Assembly (NCBI RefSeq): GCF_002897035.1
Contig: NZ_BAUX01000001.1
Coordinates: 398,450 to 462,449, forward strand
Source of the DNA: Methylopila sp. Yamaguchi
GTDB lineage: Bacteria; Pseudomonadota; Alphaproteobacteria; Rhizobiales; Methylopilaceae
Reading direction: 5' to 3'
DNA: 64,000 nucleotides
The stretch's first letter is position 1. Each line of letters starts with the position of its first letter. A model generated the notes under the pieces. It worked only from the letters and a program-made list of their open reading frames with translations, did not search any database and was not told where the DNA came from. Both the position numbers and the translations under genes were made by a program. Shown piece by piece: positions 17,829-28,228 of this stretch.

Positions 17829-20800
17829 ATGACCGACGTCGCAGAGCTTGCGCCGGCCGCCGCCTCGGACCTCGCCGCGCCTTTCCGCGGCCGTGGCGTC
17901 ACGGCGGTGCTCGGACCCACCAACACCGGCAAGACCCACCTCGCCATCGAGCGCATGGCGGCGCATGGCTCCGGGCTGATCGGCCTGCCGCTGCGCCTGC
18001 TCGCGCGCGAGGTCTACGGCCGGCTGGTCGAGAAGGTCGGCGCGGAGAAGGTCGCTCTTGTCACGGGCGAGGAAAAGATCAAGCCGCTCGGCGCGCGCTA
18101 CTGGGTCTCGACCGTCGAGGCCATGCCTCGCGACCTCGACGTCGATTTCGTCGCGATCGACGAGATCCAGCTCTGCGCGGACCTCGACCGCGGCCACGTT
18201 TTCACCGACCGGCTGCTGAACCGTCGGGGCCGCTACGAGACCCTGGTGCTCGGCGCCGCCACCATGCGGCCCTTGGTGGAGCGCCTGCTTCCCGGCGCGA
18301 ACATCGTCACCCGGCCGCGCCTGTCGCAGCTCTTGTTCGCCGGCGAGCGCAAGATCACCCGTCTGCCTCCCCGCACCGCGATCGTCGCCTTCTCGGCCGA
18401 GGAGGTCTACGCCATCGCGGAGCTCATCCGTCGGCAGCGCGGCGGAGCGGCGGTGGTGCTCGGCAAACTCAGCCCCCGCACCCGCAACGCCCAGGTCGCG
18501 ATGTACCAGGCGGGCGACGTCGACTACCTCGTCGCGACCGACGCGATCGGCATGGGGCTGAACCTCGACGTCGACCACGTCGCCTTCGCCGGCGACCGGA
18601 AGTTCGACGGCCACCAGCACCGCCGGCTGAACCCGGCCGAGATGGCCCAGATCGCGGGCCGCGCCGGCCGCCACCTCAAGGACGGCACCTTCGGCACCAC
18701 CGGACGCTGCGCGCCGTTCGAGCCGGAGCTGGCCGAGCGCATCGAGGCTCACAGCTTCGACAGCGTCCGGGTGCTGCAGTGGCGGAACGGGAAGCTGGAC
18801 TTCGCTTCGCCCGGCGCCCTGATCGACAGCCTGTCTCGACCTCCCGCGGAGCAAGGCCTTACGCGCGCGCCTGACGCCGACGATGTCCGCGCCCTGATGA
18901 CCCTCGCGCGGGATCCTGACGTGAGGGACGCTGCGCGGGGCCGCGCGCGGACCGAACTGCTGTGGGACGTCTGCCAGGTGCCGGACTACCGCAAAATCGC
19001 GCCCGCCCAGCACGTCGAACTTCTCGCGGAGCTCTATGGTTTTCTGAGCTCTGCGGGTAAGGTCCCGACCGACTGGTTCGCGCGGCAGGTCGCAATGACA
19101 GACCGCGCCGACGGGGACATCGACACGCTTTCCGCGCGCATCGCGCATATCAGGACCTGGACGTTCGTCGCCAATCGCACGGATTGGCTGAGCGCCCCGG
19201 ACCACTGGCAAGGAGTGACGCGCGGCGTCGAGGACAAGCTTTCGGACGCGCTGCACGAGCGGCTCGCCCAACGCTTCGTCGATCGCCGAACCAGCGTTCT
19301 CATGCGCCGCCTCAGGGAAAAGGACATGCTCGAGGCCGAAATCAACAAGGACGGCGACGTGGTCGTCGAGGGCCACCACGTCGGACGGCTCGCGGGCTTC
19401 CAGTTCGCCCCGGACTCGTCGGCCGACACCGTCGAGGGCAAGGCGCTGCGTGCGGCGGCCTCGAAGGCGCTCGCGGGCGAGATCGAGGCCAGGGCCAACC
19501 GGTTCTCCAATGTGGGCGACGGCGACGTGGTGCTCGCCTCCGACGGCGCGGTGCGCTGGCAGGGGGAGCTCGTCGGCAAGCTGTCGAAGGGCGACAAGAC
19601 GCTCAGCCCCCGCATCCGCATCCTCGCCGACGACCAACTGACGGGCGCGGCGCGCGAGCAGGTCGAAAAGCGGCTTGACCAGTGGATCCGCGCGCATGTG
19701 CAGAAGCTGCTGGGGCCGCTCGCGGCGCTGGAGCAGGCCGAGGACGTCGCCGGCGTAGCCCGCGGCGTGGCGTTCCAGCTCGTGGAGGAGCTCGGCGTCC
19801 TCGACCGTGCGCAGGTGGCGGAGGAGGTCAAGGGCCTCGACCAGCCGTCACGCGCGGCGTTGCGCAAGTACGGCGTGCGCTTCGGCGCGCATCATCTCTA
19901 CCTCCCGGCCCTGATGAAGCCGGCGCCGAGGGCGCTCGCCGCCCAGCTCTGGGCGCTGAGCCACGGCAAGGACTCGGACGGCAAGGTTGACGACATCGCC
20001 CACCTCGCCGCCTCCGGGCGCACCTCGATCCCGGTCGATGCCGAGATCGACAAGGGCGTGTACCGGGCGCTCGGTTACCGCGTCTGCGGCGAGCGGGCGA
20101 TCCGCGTCGACATCCTCGAGCGGCTCGCCGACCTGATCCGCCCCGCGATCGCCTGGAAGCCCGGCCAGTCCGGCGCGATCCCGGCCGGCGCGTTCGGCGG
20201 CAACGCTTTCACCGTGACGGTGGCGATGACCTCGCTCGCCGGCTGTTCGGGCGAGGATTTCGCGACCATCCTGAAGTCGCTGGGCTACCGCATGGAACGG
20301 CGGCCCAAGGCTCAGGCGCCCGTGTCGCCTCCCGTCGCCGCCGCGCTCGCAGCGCCTGAGGCGGACGGCGCCGAGGCCATCGCGCCGGTCGACGACGTCG
20401 CGGAAACCGTCGAAACCGCCGCGCCCGACGTGGCTGAGCCCGACCTGTCGGTCGAGGGCGCAGTTTCCGACCTCAGCGACGAGGAGGTCGCCGCGACCTC
20501 CGACGAGCCGACGTTGAACGACGCCGCGGACGCCGACGACGCGGTCGTCGCCGCGGACACGCCGGTATTCGACGCCGGCGACCAGGCGCCCGCTCTGATC
20601 GACCCGATTGACGCCGACGAGCCGGAGCCGGAGACGGTTGAGGCGGCGTTGGAGGACGAAGGCGTCGAGACGCCGGAACTTACGGCCGAGATCGCGGAGG
20701 CCGCGGCTGAAAGCGCCGCCGAGGCCGCGCTCGACGCCGCGCCGGAAGCGCCCGCCGCCGACGCGGTGGCGACCGAGCCCGAGATGATCGAGGTGTGGCG

Positions 20801-21317
20801 TCCCGCGGGCTTCGGCCGGCGCGACAACCAGCGCCCTCGCGGCCGCGAACAGGGCCGCGCCGGAGAGCCGCGCGGCGAACGTCCGCATCAGGCGCGCGGA
20901 CCCCGTCGCGAGAGCGGCGGCGCCGGGCAGCCGCGCCGTGAAGGCGGGGAGCCCCGTCGCGAAGGCGGGGAGCCCCGTCGCGATGGGGCGGGCCGCCCCG
21001 CGGGCGAGCGTCCTCGCTTCGGAAGCGACCGCAACCGCGGCGAAGGCCGGCCGGGCGGCGGCGAGCCGTTCCGCGGCCGTCGCGACGGCGGGCGCCCCGG
21101 GCAGGATCGCCCGCGTCCCGACCGCGAGGACCGTGGCGCGCGGCACGCCGCGCCGCCGTCGGCTAAGCGGCCCGATCGCGCGCCGGACCCGGACTCGCCC
21201 TTTGCGAAGCTCGCGGCCCTCAAGGCCCAGCTCGAGCAGGGCGGCAAGGGGAGCCCCGGCAAGACCGGCGGCAAGCCCGGCAAGGGTCCCGGCAAGAACG
21301 GCGACGCGGACGCCTGA
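17829..21317 (+). CDS. SUV3-like DEAD/DEAH-box RNA helicase with long disordered C-terminal tail
   Basis: An 1162-residue protein. Residues 25-340 form a superfamily 2 helicase core: Walker A GPTNTGKT at 29-36, motif II IDEIQ near 115, motif III-like GAATMR, and motif VI-like QIAGRAGR near 280. The motif set and the GPTNTGKT/DEIQ forms match mitochondrial SUV3 and its alphaproteobacterial relatives, which unwind RNA with the degradosome. The middle third is alpha-helical and conserved. From about residue 835 the tail is disordered: first Ala/Asp/Glu-rich and strongly acidic (to about 985), then Arg/Gly/Glu/Pro-rich with repeats (RREGGEP), ending in a Gly/Lys-rich stretch. A strong AGGAG-type site precedes the ATG. 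An S4 RNA-binding protein gene follows after 5 bp, probably in the same mRNA. Confidence 0.88.
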   Translation: MTDVAELAPAAASDLAAPFRGRGVTAVLGPTNTGKTHLAIERMAAHGSGLIGLPLRLLAREVYGRLVEKVGAEKVALVTGEEKIKPLGARYWVSTVEAMPRDLDVDFVAIDEIQLCADLDRGHVFTDRLLNRRGRYETLVLGAATMRPLVERLLPGANIVTRPRLSQLLFAGERKITRLPPRTAIVAFSAEEVYAIAELIRRQRGGAAVVLGKLSPRTRNAQVAMYQAGDVDYLVATDAIGMGLNLDVDHVAFAGDRKFDGHQHRRLNPAEMAQIAGRAGRHLKDGTFGTTGRCAPFEPELAERIEAHSFDSVRVLQWRNGKLDFASPGALIDSLSRPPAEQGLTRAPDADDVRALMTLARDPDVRDAARGRARTELLWDVCQVPDYRKIAPAQHVELLAELYGFLSSAGKVPTDWFARQVAMTDRADGDIDTLSARIAHIRTWTFVANRTDWLSAPDHWQGVTRGVEDKLSDALHERLAQRFVDRRTSVLMRRLREKDMLEAEINKDGDVVVEGHHVGRLAGFQFAPDSSADTVEGKALRAAASKALAGEIEARANRFSNVGDGDVVLASDGAVRWQGELVGKLSKGDKTLSPRIRILADDQLTGAAREQVEKRLDQWIRAHVQKLLGPLAALEQAEDVAGVARGVAFQLVEELGVLDRAQVAEEVKGLDQPSRAALRKYGVRFGAHHLYLPALMKPAPRALAAQLWALSHGKDSDGKVDDIAHLAASGRTSIPVDAEIDKGVYRALGYRVCGERAIRVDILERLADLIRPAIAWKPGQSGAIPAGAFGGNAFTVTVAMTSLAGCSGEDFATILKSLGYRMERRPKAQAPVSPPVAAALAAPEADGAEAIAPVDDVAETVETAAPDVAEPDLSVEGAVSDLSDEEVAATSDEPTLNDAADADDAVVAADTPVFDAGDQAPALIDPIDADEPEPETVEAALEDEGVETPELTAEIAEAAAESAAEAALDAAPEAPAADAVATEPEMIEVWRPAGFGRRDNQRPRGREQGRAGEPRGERPHQARGPRRESGGAGQPRREGGEPRREGGEPRRDGAGRPAGERPRFGSDRNRGEGRPGGGEPFRGRRDGGRPGQDRPRPDREDRGARHAAPPSAKRPDRAPDPDSPFAKLAALKAQLEQGGKGSPGKTGGKPGKGPGKNGDADA
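20934..20975 (+). repeat. Two tandem 21-bp units coding RREGGEP
   Basis: Two nearly identical 21-base units (20934-20954 and 20955-20975), followed by a decayed third, encode a heptad in the Arg/Gly-rich tail of the helicase. They differ at three bases, all in the first two codons. Copy number could vary between strains. Confidence 0.7.
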
Positions 21318-21322
21318 ACCCG

Positions 21323-21649
21323 ATGGCGGGACCGGAGGACGTCGCCCCGGCCCGCCTGCGCATCGACGTCTGGCTGTGGCGCGCGCGGGTCGTGAAGACC
21401 CGCGCGCGGGCGGCTGAACTCGCGCAATCCGGCCACGTCCGCGTTAACGGCCAGCGGATCTCCGCGGCGGGCCGCGGCGTGAAGATCGGCGACGTCCTCA
21501 CCATCGCTCTTGAGCGGACCGTCCGCGTCCTCCGCGTCGCCGACTTCGGCGACCGTCGCGGACCTGCGACGGAAGCGCGCGCCCTGTTCGAAGACTTGGC
21601 GCCGCATCAGAATGACAATGCTGCGCCGCAGGACGATCCCCTGGAATAA
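21323..21649 (+). CDS. S4-domain RNA-binding protein, Hsp15 (HslR)-like
   Basis: A 108-residue protein with an S4 domain at residues 9-60 (LRIDVWLWRARVVKTRARAAELAQSGHVRVNGQRISAAGRGVKIGDVLTI). This is the Hsp15/HslR form; E. coli Hsp15 binds free 50S subunits carrying stalled nascent chains after heat shock. It starts 5 bp after the helicase stop, so the two are likely co-transcribed and perhaps act together in RNA or ribosome quality control. A short acidic tail follows the domain. Confidence 0.87.
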   Translation: MAGPEDVAPARLRIDVWLWRARVVKTRARAAELAQSGHVRVNGQRISAAGRGVKIGDVLTIALERTVRVLRVADFGDRRGPATEARALFEDLAPHQNDNAAPQDDPLE

Positions 21650-21850
21650 CGCAACGATAATGCGTTCCAAAGCGATCGTCCGCACGCATCGTTCAAAAGC
21701 TCATTTTTCAGGCATATCTCACCGAATTCTAACTTTTCTGACGTTTCCGTGAGGAAGGTTGTCGGCCGATCTCATCGCCATTGTTATCGATGGAAGCACG
21801 CGATTTCGCGGTGCAGCATGCTTTCGTCGAACCTCTGCGAGGAGCTGGAC

Positions 21851-22540
21851 ATGGCCGACATCTTCGACGCCGCCCTGCGTTTCCAGGGTGAAGTCTTCAC
21901 CAAGGACAAGGCGCTCTACCAACGCCTCGCCCGGGACGGGCAGAGCCCAAAAGCGCTGGTGATCTCCTGCGCCGACAGCCGCGTCGCGCCCGAACACATC
22001 ACCCAGGCAGGGCCGGGCGAGATCTTCGTCTGCCGCAACGCGGGGAACATCGTCCCGCCTTTCGCGCAGATGAACGGCGGCGTGTCCTCGGCGATCGAAT
22101 ACGCCGTCGTGGCGCTGGGCGTCGCGGACATCGTGGTGTGTGGGCATTCCGAGTGCGGGGCGATGAAGGCTCTGCGTCATCCCGCGAGCCTTGAGCCGAT
22201 GCCCAACGTGAAGGCTTGGCTCAAGCACGCCTCGGCCGCCCAGAGCATCGTCTGCGAGGCCTACCCGCCGGACATCGACGAGGCTGCGGCCTGTCGGGCG
22301 CTGTCGATGGAGAACGTAGTGGTGCAGATCAACCATCTGCGCACCCACCCCTCGGTCGCCGCCAAGCTCGCCCGCGGCGAGGTCCGCCTGCACGGTTGGT
22401 ACTTCGAGATCGAGACCGGCACGATCTTCGCCTACGACGGCGAGGCCGGCCGGTTCGAGCCGATCCGTGGCGACCGGCCCACGCCCGTCGCGGTCGGCCC
22501 TGCGCGTCCTGCGGCGCCGCTTGCCATCGCGGCGGAATGA
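21851..22540 (+). CDS. Beta-class carbonic anhydrase
   Basis: A 229-residue beta-carbonic anhydrase. The zinc ligands are C40, H99 and C102, with the D42/R44 dyad in CADSR and the GHSECG motif. It interconverts CO2 and bicarbonate in the cytoplasm. Start at ATG 21851 is supported by a GAGGAG site six to seven bases upstream; an earlier ATG in frame (MLSSNLCEEL) lacks one. Its stop overlaps the first possible start of the SulP transporter gene (ATGA), a well-known pairing in which the anhydrase works with a bicarbonate or anion transporter. The 200 bp upstream is relatively AT-rich and probably holds the promoter. Confidence 0.92.
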   Translation: MADIFDAALRFQGEVFTKDKALYQRLARDGQSPKALVISCADSRVAPEHITQAGPGEIFVCRNAGNIVPPFAQMNGGVSSAIEYAVVALGVADIVVCGHSECGAMKALRHPASLEPMPNVKAWLKHASAAQSIVCEAYPPDIDEAAACRALSMENVVVQINHLRTHPSVAAKLARGEVRLHGWYFEIETGTIFAYDGEAGRFEPIRGDRPTPVAVGPARPAAPLAIAAE

Positions 22541-22551
22541 GGAGCGCGCCC

Positions 22552-24083
22552 GTGACCCTGTCCGCTCTGAAGCCGTCCCTTCCCGCCTCGCTGAGCCGGG
22601 ATCTCCCCGCCTCGATCGTGGTCTTCATGGTCGCCCTGCCGCTGTGCATGGGCATCGCCGTCGCCTCCGGCGCGCCGGCGGAACTGGGCCTCGTCACCGG
22701 CATCGTCGGCGGCGTGGTCGTGGGCCTGATCGGCGGCTCGCCGCTCCAGGTCAGCGGTCCGGCCGCGGGCCTCGCGGTCGTGGTGTTCGAGATCGTCCGT
22801 GAGCATGGCCTCGAGATGCTGGGGCCCATCCTGCTGCTCGCCGGCGCGCTGCAGATCGCCGCCGGCCTGCTCGGCCTCGGCAAGTGGTTCAAGGCGATCT
22901 CGCCCGCCGTGGTTCACGGCATGCTCGCGGGCATCGGCGTGCTGATCGTGGTGGTCCAGCTCCATGTGCTGATCGACGGCGCTCCGCTGCCGAACGCGCT
23001 CGAAAGTCTGATCGCGATCCCCGCCGCCTTCGGCGACGTGATGCGGCTGACCACGGTGAAGGGTCCGGCGGCGCTCGCGGTCGGCCTCACGGCCATTCTG
23101 GCGATGACCGCCTGGGAAAAGCTTCGCCCGGCGAACCTGAGACTCATTCCCGGCGCGCTGGTGGGCGTGGCGGCGGGCACGGCGCTGGCCGCGGCTTTCG
23201 CGCTGCCGATCAAGCGGGTGGAAATTCCGGAGTCGATCCTCGGCGGCCTGAACCTCACCGACGCCGCTGGCCTCGCAGGGCTGATGGCGCCTGGGCCGCT
23301 GCTCGCGGCCGTGATCATCGCCGTGATCGCCAGCGCCGAAACGATGCTGTCGGCGGCGGCGGTCGACAAGATGCACGCCGGACCGCGCACGGCCTATGAC
23401 CGCGAACTCTCGGCGCAGGGCGTGGGCAACGCGATCTGCGGCGCGCTGGGCGCGCTGCCGATGACGGGCGTCATCGTGCGCTCCTCGGCCAATGTGCAGG
23501 CCGGCGCCGTGTCGCGGTGGTCGGCGGTGCTGCACGGCCTGTGGATCCTGGCCTTCGTCGCCGCGATCCCGGGGCCCTGGAGGTTGTGCCGACCGCGGCC
23601 CTGGCCGGCATCCTGATCGTCACCGGTTGGCGTCTTGTGAGCGTCCAGCACGCCCGCGGCCTGTTCCGGCGGCACGGCGCCCTTCCCGCCGCGGTGTGGG
23701 CCGCGACGCTCATCGTCGTCGTCGCCGTGGACCTGCTCACCGGGGTGCTTGTCGGGCTCGCCCTCGCGGGCATCGAGATCGTGCCGCACCTGAAGCGCCG
23801 CTACCTCGTCGTGCGCCGCCACGAGACGAAGGACGGCGGCTTGGACATGCGGCTCGCGGGGGCCGCGACCTTCCTCCAGCTTCCCCAACTCGAGAAGGAG
23901 CTCGCCGCCGTGCCGGAGGGCGCGACCGTCACGCTGCGGACCAGCCATCTCTCCTACATCGACCACACCACGTCGGAGATGATCGCGGATTGGGCCGAAC
24001 GCCGCACGGGCGGAACGCGGATGCCGGTCGATCGCTCGGCCCCCAGTCACGAGCGGAGGCTGGCGAACGCCCTTCCCGCCTGA
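22552..24083 (+). pseudogene. SulP-family anion (probable bicarbonate) transporter, frameshifted
   Basis: The first frame encodes a SulP transporter (SLPASLSRDLPASIVVFMVALPLCMGIAVASGAP, GGSPLQVSGPAAGL, SAETMLSAAAVDKMH) but ends at 23616 soon after [10 protein letters not shown] second frame continues the family sequence from [23 protein letters not shown] to a degenerate STAS-like tail ending at 24083. Adding one base in the GGGGCCC run at 23571-23577 joins them into a single 510-residue protein of normal length. It may therefore be an assembly error or a recent inactivation. Start taken at GTG 22552, 7 bp after AGGAG; an ATG at 22537 overlaps the carbonic anhydrase stop. SulP proteins beside carbonic anhydrases usually carry bicarbonate or sulfate. 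Confidence 0.85.
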
Positions 24084-24181
24084 CCGCGACAGGCGGACGC
24101 GACCCCGGGGGCGGCGGCCATGCCGCCCTTGCGAAGCACCCGCGCGTCCGCTACGTCACCGGTGCGAACCGGGAGACTGGC

Positions 24182-24520
<339 letters not shown>

Positions 24521-24853
24521 CGCTCGCTCACGCGCGGCAGGGCTGTTGCGCGTGTGCATCTCTTCGTTGATTTTCGCGTCCGTTCGTGCTATCCCTGCAC
24601 AACGGTCAAAAACGACGCGCGCCGCCTCGCCGCCATCCCGACGGCTTCAGATTTCGGCACAAAACCGAACAGGCTGAATCCTTCAGAGCCGCCTTCGGCC
24701 TGGAGCGCGGTCGTTTTTCTCTGACGAAACGAGGCTTCGGACGGCTGAGCTGGCTCTCGGACGTGCGGGTCTCGGCGCGATCGCCCCGGCGGTTTCCGGG
24801 AACGAGGGATGTCCTGGCCCGACCGGCCACGACGAGACGGAGTTCAGAGCAGC
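24521..24853 (+). other. 333-bp intergenic region between fdxA and carD
   Basis: No credible gene. It contains a good sigma-70-type promoter (24567-24595) directed at carD; the remaining 250 bp would be a long 5' leader of the carD mRNA. No terminator for fdxA with a T-run is seen. Confidence 0.6.
24567..24595 (+). promoter_or_regulatory. Putative sigma-70-type promoter for carD
   Basis: TTGATT and TATCCC are separated by exactly 17 bases, in the first relatively AT-rich stretch after fdxA. If used, it gives a leader of about 250 nt before the carD start. Confidence 0.45.
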
Positions 24854-25435
24854 ATGAGCACCAAGAAGATCTCCCCGAGCCGGCATGGTTTCAAGCCGCT
24901 CGAGCACGTCGTCTATCCGTCGCATGGCGTCGGCCAGATCGTCGCGATCGAGGAGCAGGAGATCGCCGGCCATACGCTGGAGCTCTTCGTCATCAGCTTC
25001 GAGAAGGACAAGATGACCCTTCGGGTGCCGGTCGCGAAGATCGCGAGCGCCGGCATGCGCAAGCTCTCGGAGCCGACCGTGGTCGCCAAGGCGCTCGAGA
25101 CGCTGACCGGCCGCGCCCGCGTGAAGAAGACGATGTGGAGCCGTCGCGCGCAGGAGTACGAAGCGAAGATCAATTCGGGCGACATGATCGCGATCGCCGA
25201 GGTGGTCCGGGACCTGTACCGCGCCGACACCCAGCCGGAGCAGTCCTACTCCGAGCGCCAGCTCTATGAATCGGCGCTCGACCGCATGATGCGCGAAGTC
25301 GCCGCCGCCGAGCGGCTGAGCGACATTGAAGCGCAGAAGCTGATCGAGGCGCAGCTCGCCAAGGGCCCGCGTCGCGGCGGCAAGGCCGAGGACATCGAGG
25401 TCGACGGCGAGACCGAGCAGGACGAAGCCGCCTGA
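24854..25435 (+). CDS. carD: CarD-family transcription regulator
   Basis: A 193-residue protein with the CarD/TRCF RNA-polymerase-interaction domain at about residues 12-75 (HGFKPLEHVVYPSHGVGQIVAIEEQEIAGHTLELFVISFEKDKMTLRVPVAK) and a helical C-terminal DNA-binding domain (MWSRRAQEYEAKINSGDMIAIAEVVRDLYR, LYESALDRMMREVAAAE). CarD binds the polymerase beta subunit and stabilises open complexes at rRNA and housekeeping promoters. A short acidic tail ends the protein. A strong terminator follows 30 bp after the stop. The RpoH-like sigma factor gene comes next. Confidence 0.93.
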   Translation: MSTKKISPSRHGFKPLEHVVYPSHGVGQIVAIEEQEIAGHTLELFVISFEKDKMTLRVPVAKIASAGMRKLSEPTVVAKALETLTGRARVKKTMWSRRAQEYEAKINSGDMIAIAEVVRDLYRADTQPEQSYSERQLYESALDRMMREVAAAERLSDIEAQKLIEAQLAKGPRRGGKAEDIEVDGETEQDEAA

Positions 25436-25464
25436 TCGCGGCCAGCGCCCGCTTCTAGGACTGC

Positions 25465-25497
25465 AAAAGCCCGGCTCCGCCGGGCTTTTCTTTGTTT
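25465..25497 (+). terminator. Rho-independent terminator of carD
   Basis: AAAAGCCCGG and CCGGGCTTTT flank a 5-base loop, followed by a T-rich tail (25485-25497). Strong intrinsic terminator just after carD. Confidence 0.9.
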
Positions 25498-25662
25498 ACG
25501 CGTGCGCGCTAGCGCGGTTTGCCTGCCTTCAAGGCCTTGAAACGGCGTGATCACGAAACCGTGATCAAAAATCTCCAGTGGGACCATGTCCTTTTTCGGG
25601 TCTCACGCGTTTGGCCTCCCGTGAACGCCGTCGTGACGACGGCGCCAACGGGGAGTGCCGAG

Positions 25663-26532
<870 letters not shown>

Positions 26533-26541
26533 GGTGAGGTC

Positions 26542-26565
26542 CGCGGCGAGACTTCATTCGCCGCG
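26542..26565. terminator. Inverted repeat between convergent genes; possible bidirectional terminator
   Basis: Eight-base perfect arms (CGCGGCGA / TCGCCGCG) with an 8-base loop in the 50 bp between the sigma-factor stop and the RTX gene stop. No T-run. Confidence 0.4.
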
Positions 26566-26582
26566 TCCTTGAGCCTGCCGGC

Positions 26583-28013
26583 TCAAACGATGATGACGCT
26601 CGTCGCGTCCACGACGCCGGTCAGATGCTGGAGCCGCGCGAACACCACCCATCCGCCGTCGCCCTCGGCGTCATAGGCGATCTCGCCTGTCCGGGCGTCG
26701 AACAGCAGGTGTTCGTAGATGTCGGCGGCGGTCGTCGCGCCCTTGGTGAAGGCGGTGAAGGCCGCGTCGTCCAGCATGATGTGGTCTTCGGCCGCATCGA
26801 ACGTGCGGATGACGTCCACGTCGCCGTTCGGAGCCTCCGCGAAGCAGAATGAGTCGGCCCCAGCGCCGCCGTCGAGCGTGTCGACCCCCAAACCGCCCAT
26901 CAGCGTGTCGTCGCCTCCGCCGCCCTTCAGCCAGTCCGCGCCACTGTAGCCGCGCAAGAGATCGTCGCCGTTCGAGCCGAGGATCGTGTTGGCGAAGGCG
27001 TTCCCGCGCAGTTGCAGGCCGACGTCGCCCAGTCCACGCAGGATCTCGATCTCCTGGCCGGAGCCGAGGGCGAAATCCGCCGTCGTCCGCACCGTATCGA
27101 CCCCGCCCTTCTTCGCTTCCTCGACCACGTCATCGGACGAGTCCACGGTGTAGACATCGTCTCCCGCCCCGCCGCGCATGGTGTCGGCGCCGCCGCGGCC
27201 AATGATGATGTTGGCGTTGGAGTTGCCACGCAGGAGGTTGTCGAGGGCGTTGCCGATGGCGCTTACCGCTACGCCGTCCTTCAACCCGAGCTCTTCGATG
27301 TTCGCTCCCAGCCGCCAGTCGACGTCCGCAAAAACTCCGTCGTAGCCGCCATCAGCGCGCTCCACGATCACGTCGTTCGAGCCGACGCCACTGTAGAAGT
27401 CGTTGCCGAGGCCCCCGATCAACCGGTCGCCCCCTCCTCCGCCGAGAAAGAGGTCGTCGTAATCAGACCCGACGATACGATCCGCGCTGCCGGCCCGGCC
27501 GTTCAGCACTGTTTGAAAATGGCCCTCGCCTTCAAAGCGTAGGGAGGAGGCGTCGAGCGATGAGCGGTCAGGATCGGCGACCAGCCAAAGCTGGCCGTAG
27601 TCCCCCCGCCCGCCGACAAAAACAACATCGAGCGCTTCGAGCTGGCTCCCCAGCAGATAGATATTTGCCGACGAATAGAACTCGATGCGTTCGATGTTCG
27701 AGATCTGCGAGTTCAGGTAATAGCCTCTGGCGCCGACCAGCGTGTCCACGCCGTCGCCGCCGTCGATGGTGACCTGGTCACCGGACCAGACCTCCGCCAA
27801 GATCGTGTCGTCGCCGGCGCCCCCATCCACTACGACCCGATCAAGATCATCAGCCGCCAGAAAATCCGCGCCGTCGCCCCCGCGCAGCGTGTCGCCATCG
27901 CGGGCCGCCCAAAGCGTGTCGGCCCCGCCGAGCCCCAGAAGCTCGTTCGGCCCTGACGGCGTGCCGCCGCTCTCCAACCAGTCGTTGTCGTCCGTCCCGC
28001 GGATTACAGCCAT
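26583..28013 (-). CDS. RTX (hemolysin-type calcium-binding repeat) protein
   Basis: A 476-residue acidic protein built of glycine- and aspartate-rich nonapeptide repeats (consensus GGxGxDxLx). Clusters are visible near the N-terminus (GDTLRGGDGADFL, DGGAGDDTI), the middle (GGGGGDRLIGGLGNDF, GRGGADTMRGGAGDDVY) and the C-terminal third (GSNGDDLLRGYSGADWLKGGGGDDTLMGGLGVDTLDGGAGADSF). Such repeats fold as calcium beta-rolls after secretion by a type I system using an uncleaved C-terminal signal; the C-terminus (hydrophobic VVFARLQHLTGVVDATSVIIV) fits that. There is no Sec signal and no enzymatic domain is recognised, and no type I secretion genes are nearby. Probably a surface or matrix protein. 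Confidence 0.85.
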   Translation of the reverse strand: MAVIRGTDDNDWLESGGTPSGPNELLGLGGADTLWAARDGDTLRGGDGADFLAADDLDRVVVDGGAGDDTILAEVWSGDQVTIDGGDGVDTLVGARGYYLNSQISNIERIEFYSSANIYLLGSQLEALDVVFVGGRGDYGQLWLVADPDRSSLDASSLRFEGEGHFQTVLNGRAGSADRIVGSDYDDLFLGGGGGDRLIGGLGNDFYSGVGSNDVIVERADGGYDGVFADVDWRLGANIEELGLKDGVAVSAIGNALDNLLRGNSNANIIIGRGGADTMRGGAGDDVYTVDSSDDVVEEAKKGGVDTVRTTADFALGSGQEIEILRGLGDVGLQLRGNAFANTILGSNGDDLLRGYSGADWLKGGGGDDTLMGGLGVDTLDGGAGADSFCFAEAPNGDVDVIRTFDAAEDHIMLDDAAFTAFTKGATTAADIYEHLLFDARTGEIAYDAEGDGGWVVFARLQHLTGVVDATSVIIV

Positions 28014-28228
28014 CGCGCATGCCCCATCGCTCTCGAGCCATCGCGAGGTGGGCCGACGACGACCGGACTGCTCCGGATGGTCGAGCCGAGTTTGAAAAGT
28101 TGAAAGACCCCGCCTTGATGCGGGTTATACATCGATCGACTTGACGGGCACCCAACAGACGCGCCGCAAGCGGCGGCTGAGCGCCCCTATCGCAGATTAA
28201 GCTTAATCCGGCGCGACCTGGGGGCAGC

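Noticed and set aside
28195..28208. Perfect 14-bp palindrome GATTAAGCTTAATC, looking like an operator or a CtrA-type TTAA pair
   Set aside because: The TTAA halves are only 2 bases apart, not 6-7, and it lies beyond the 3' end of the nearest minus-strand gene and 180 bp from the RTX start; too little support.
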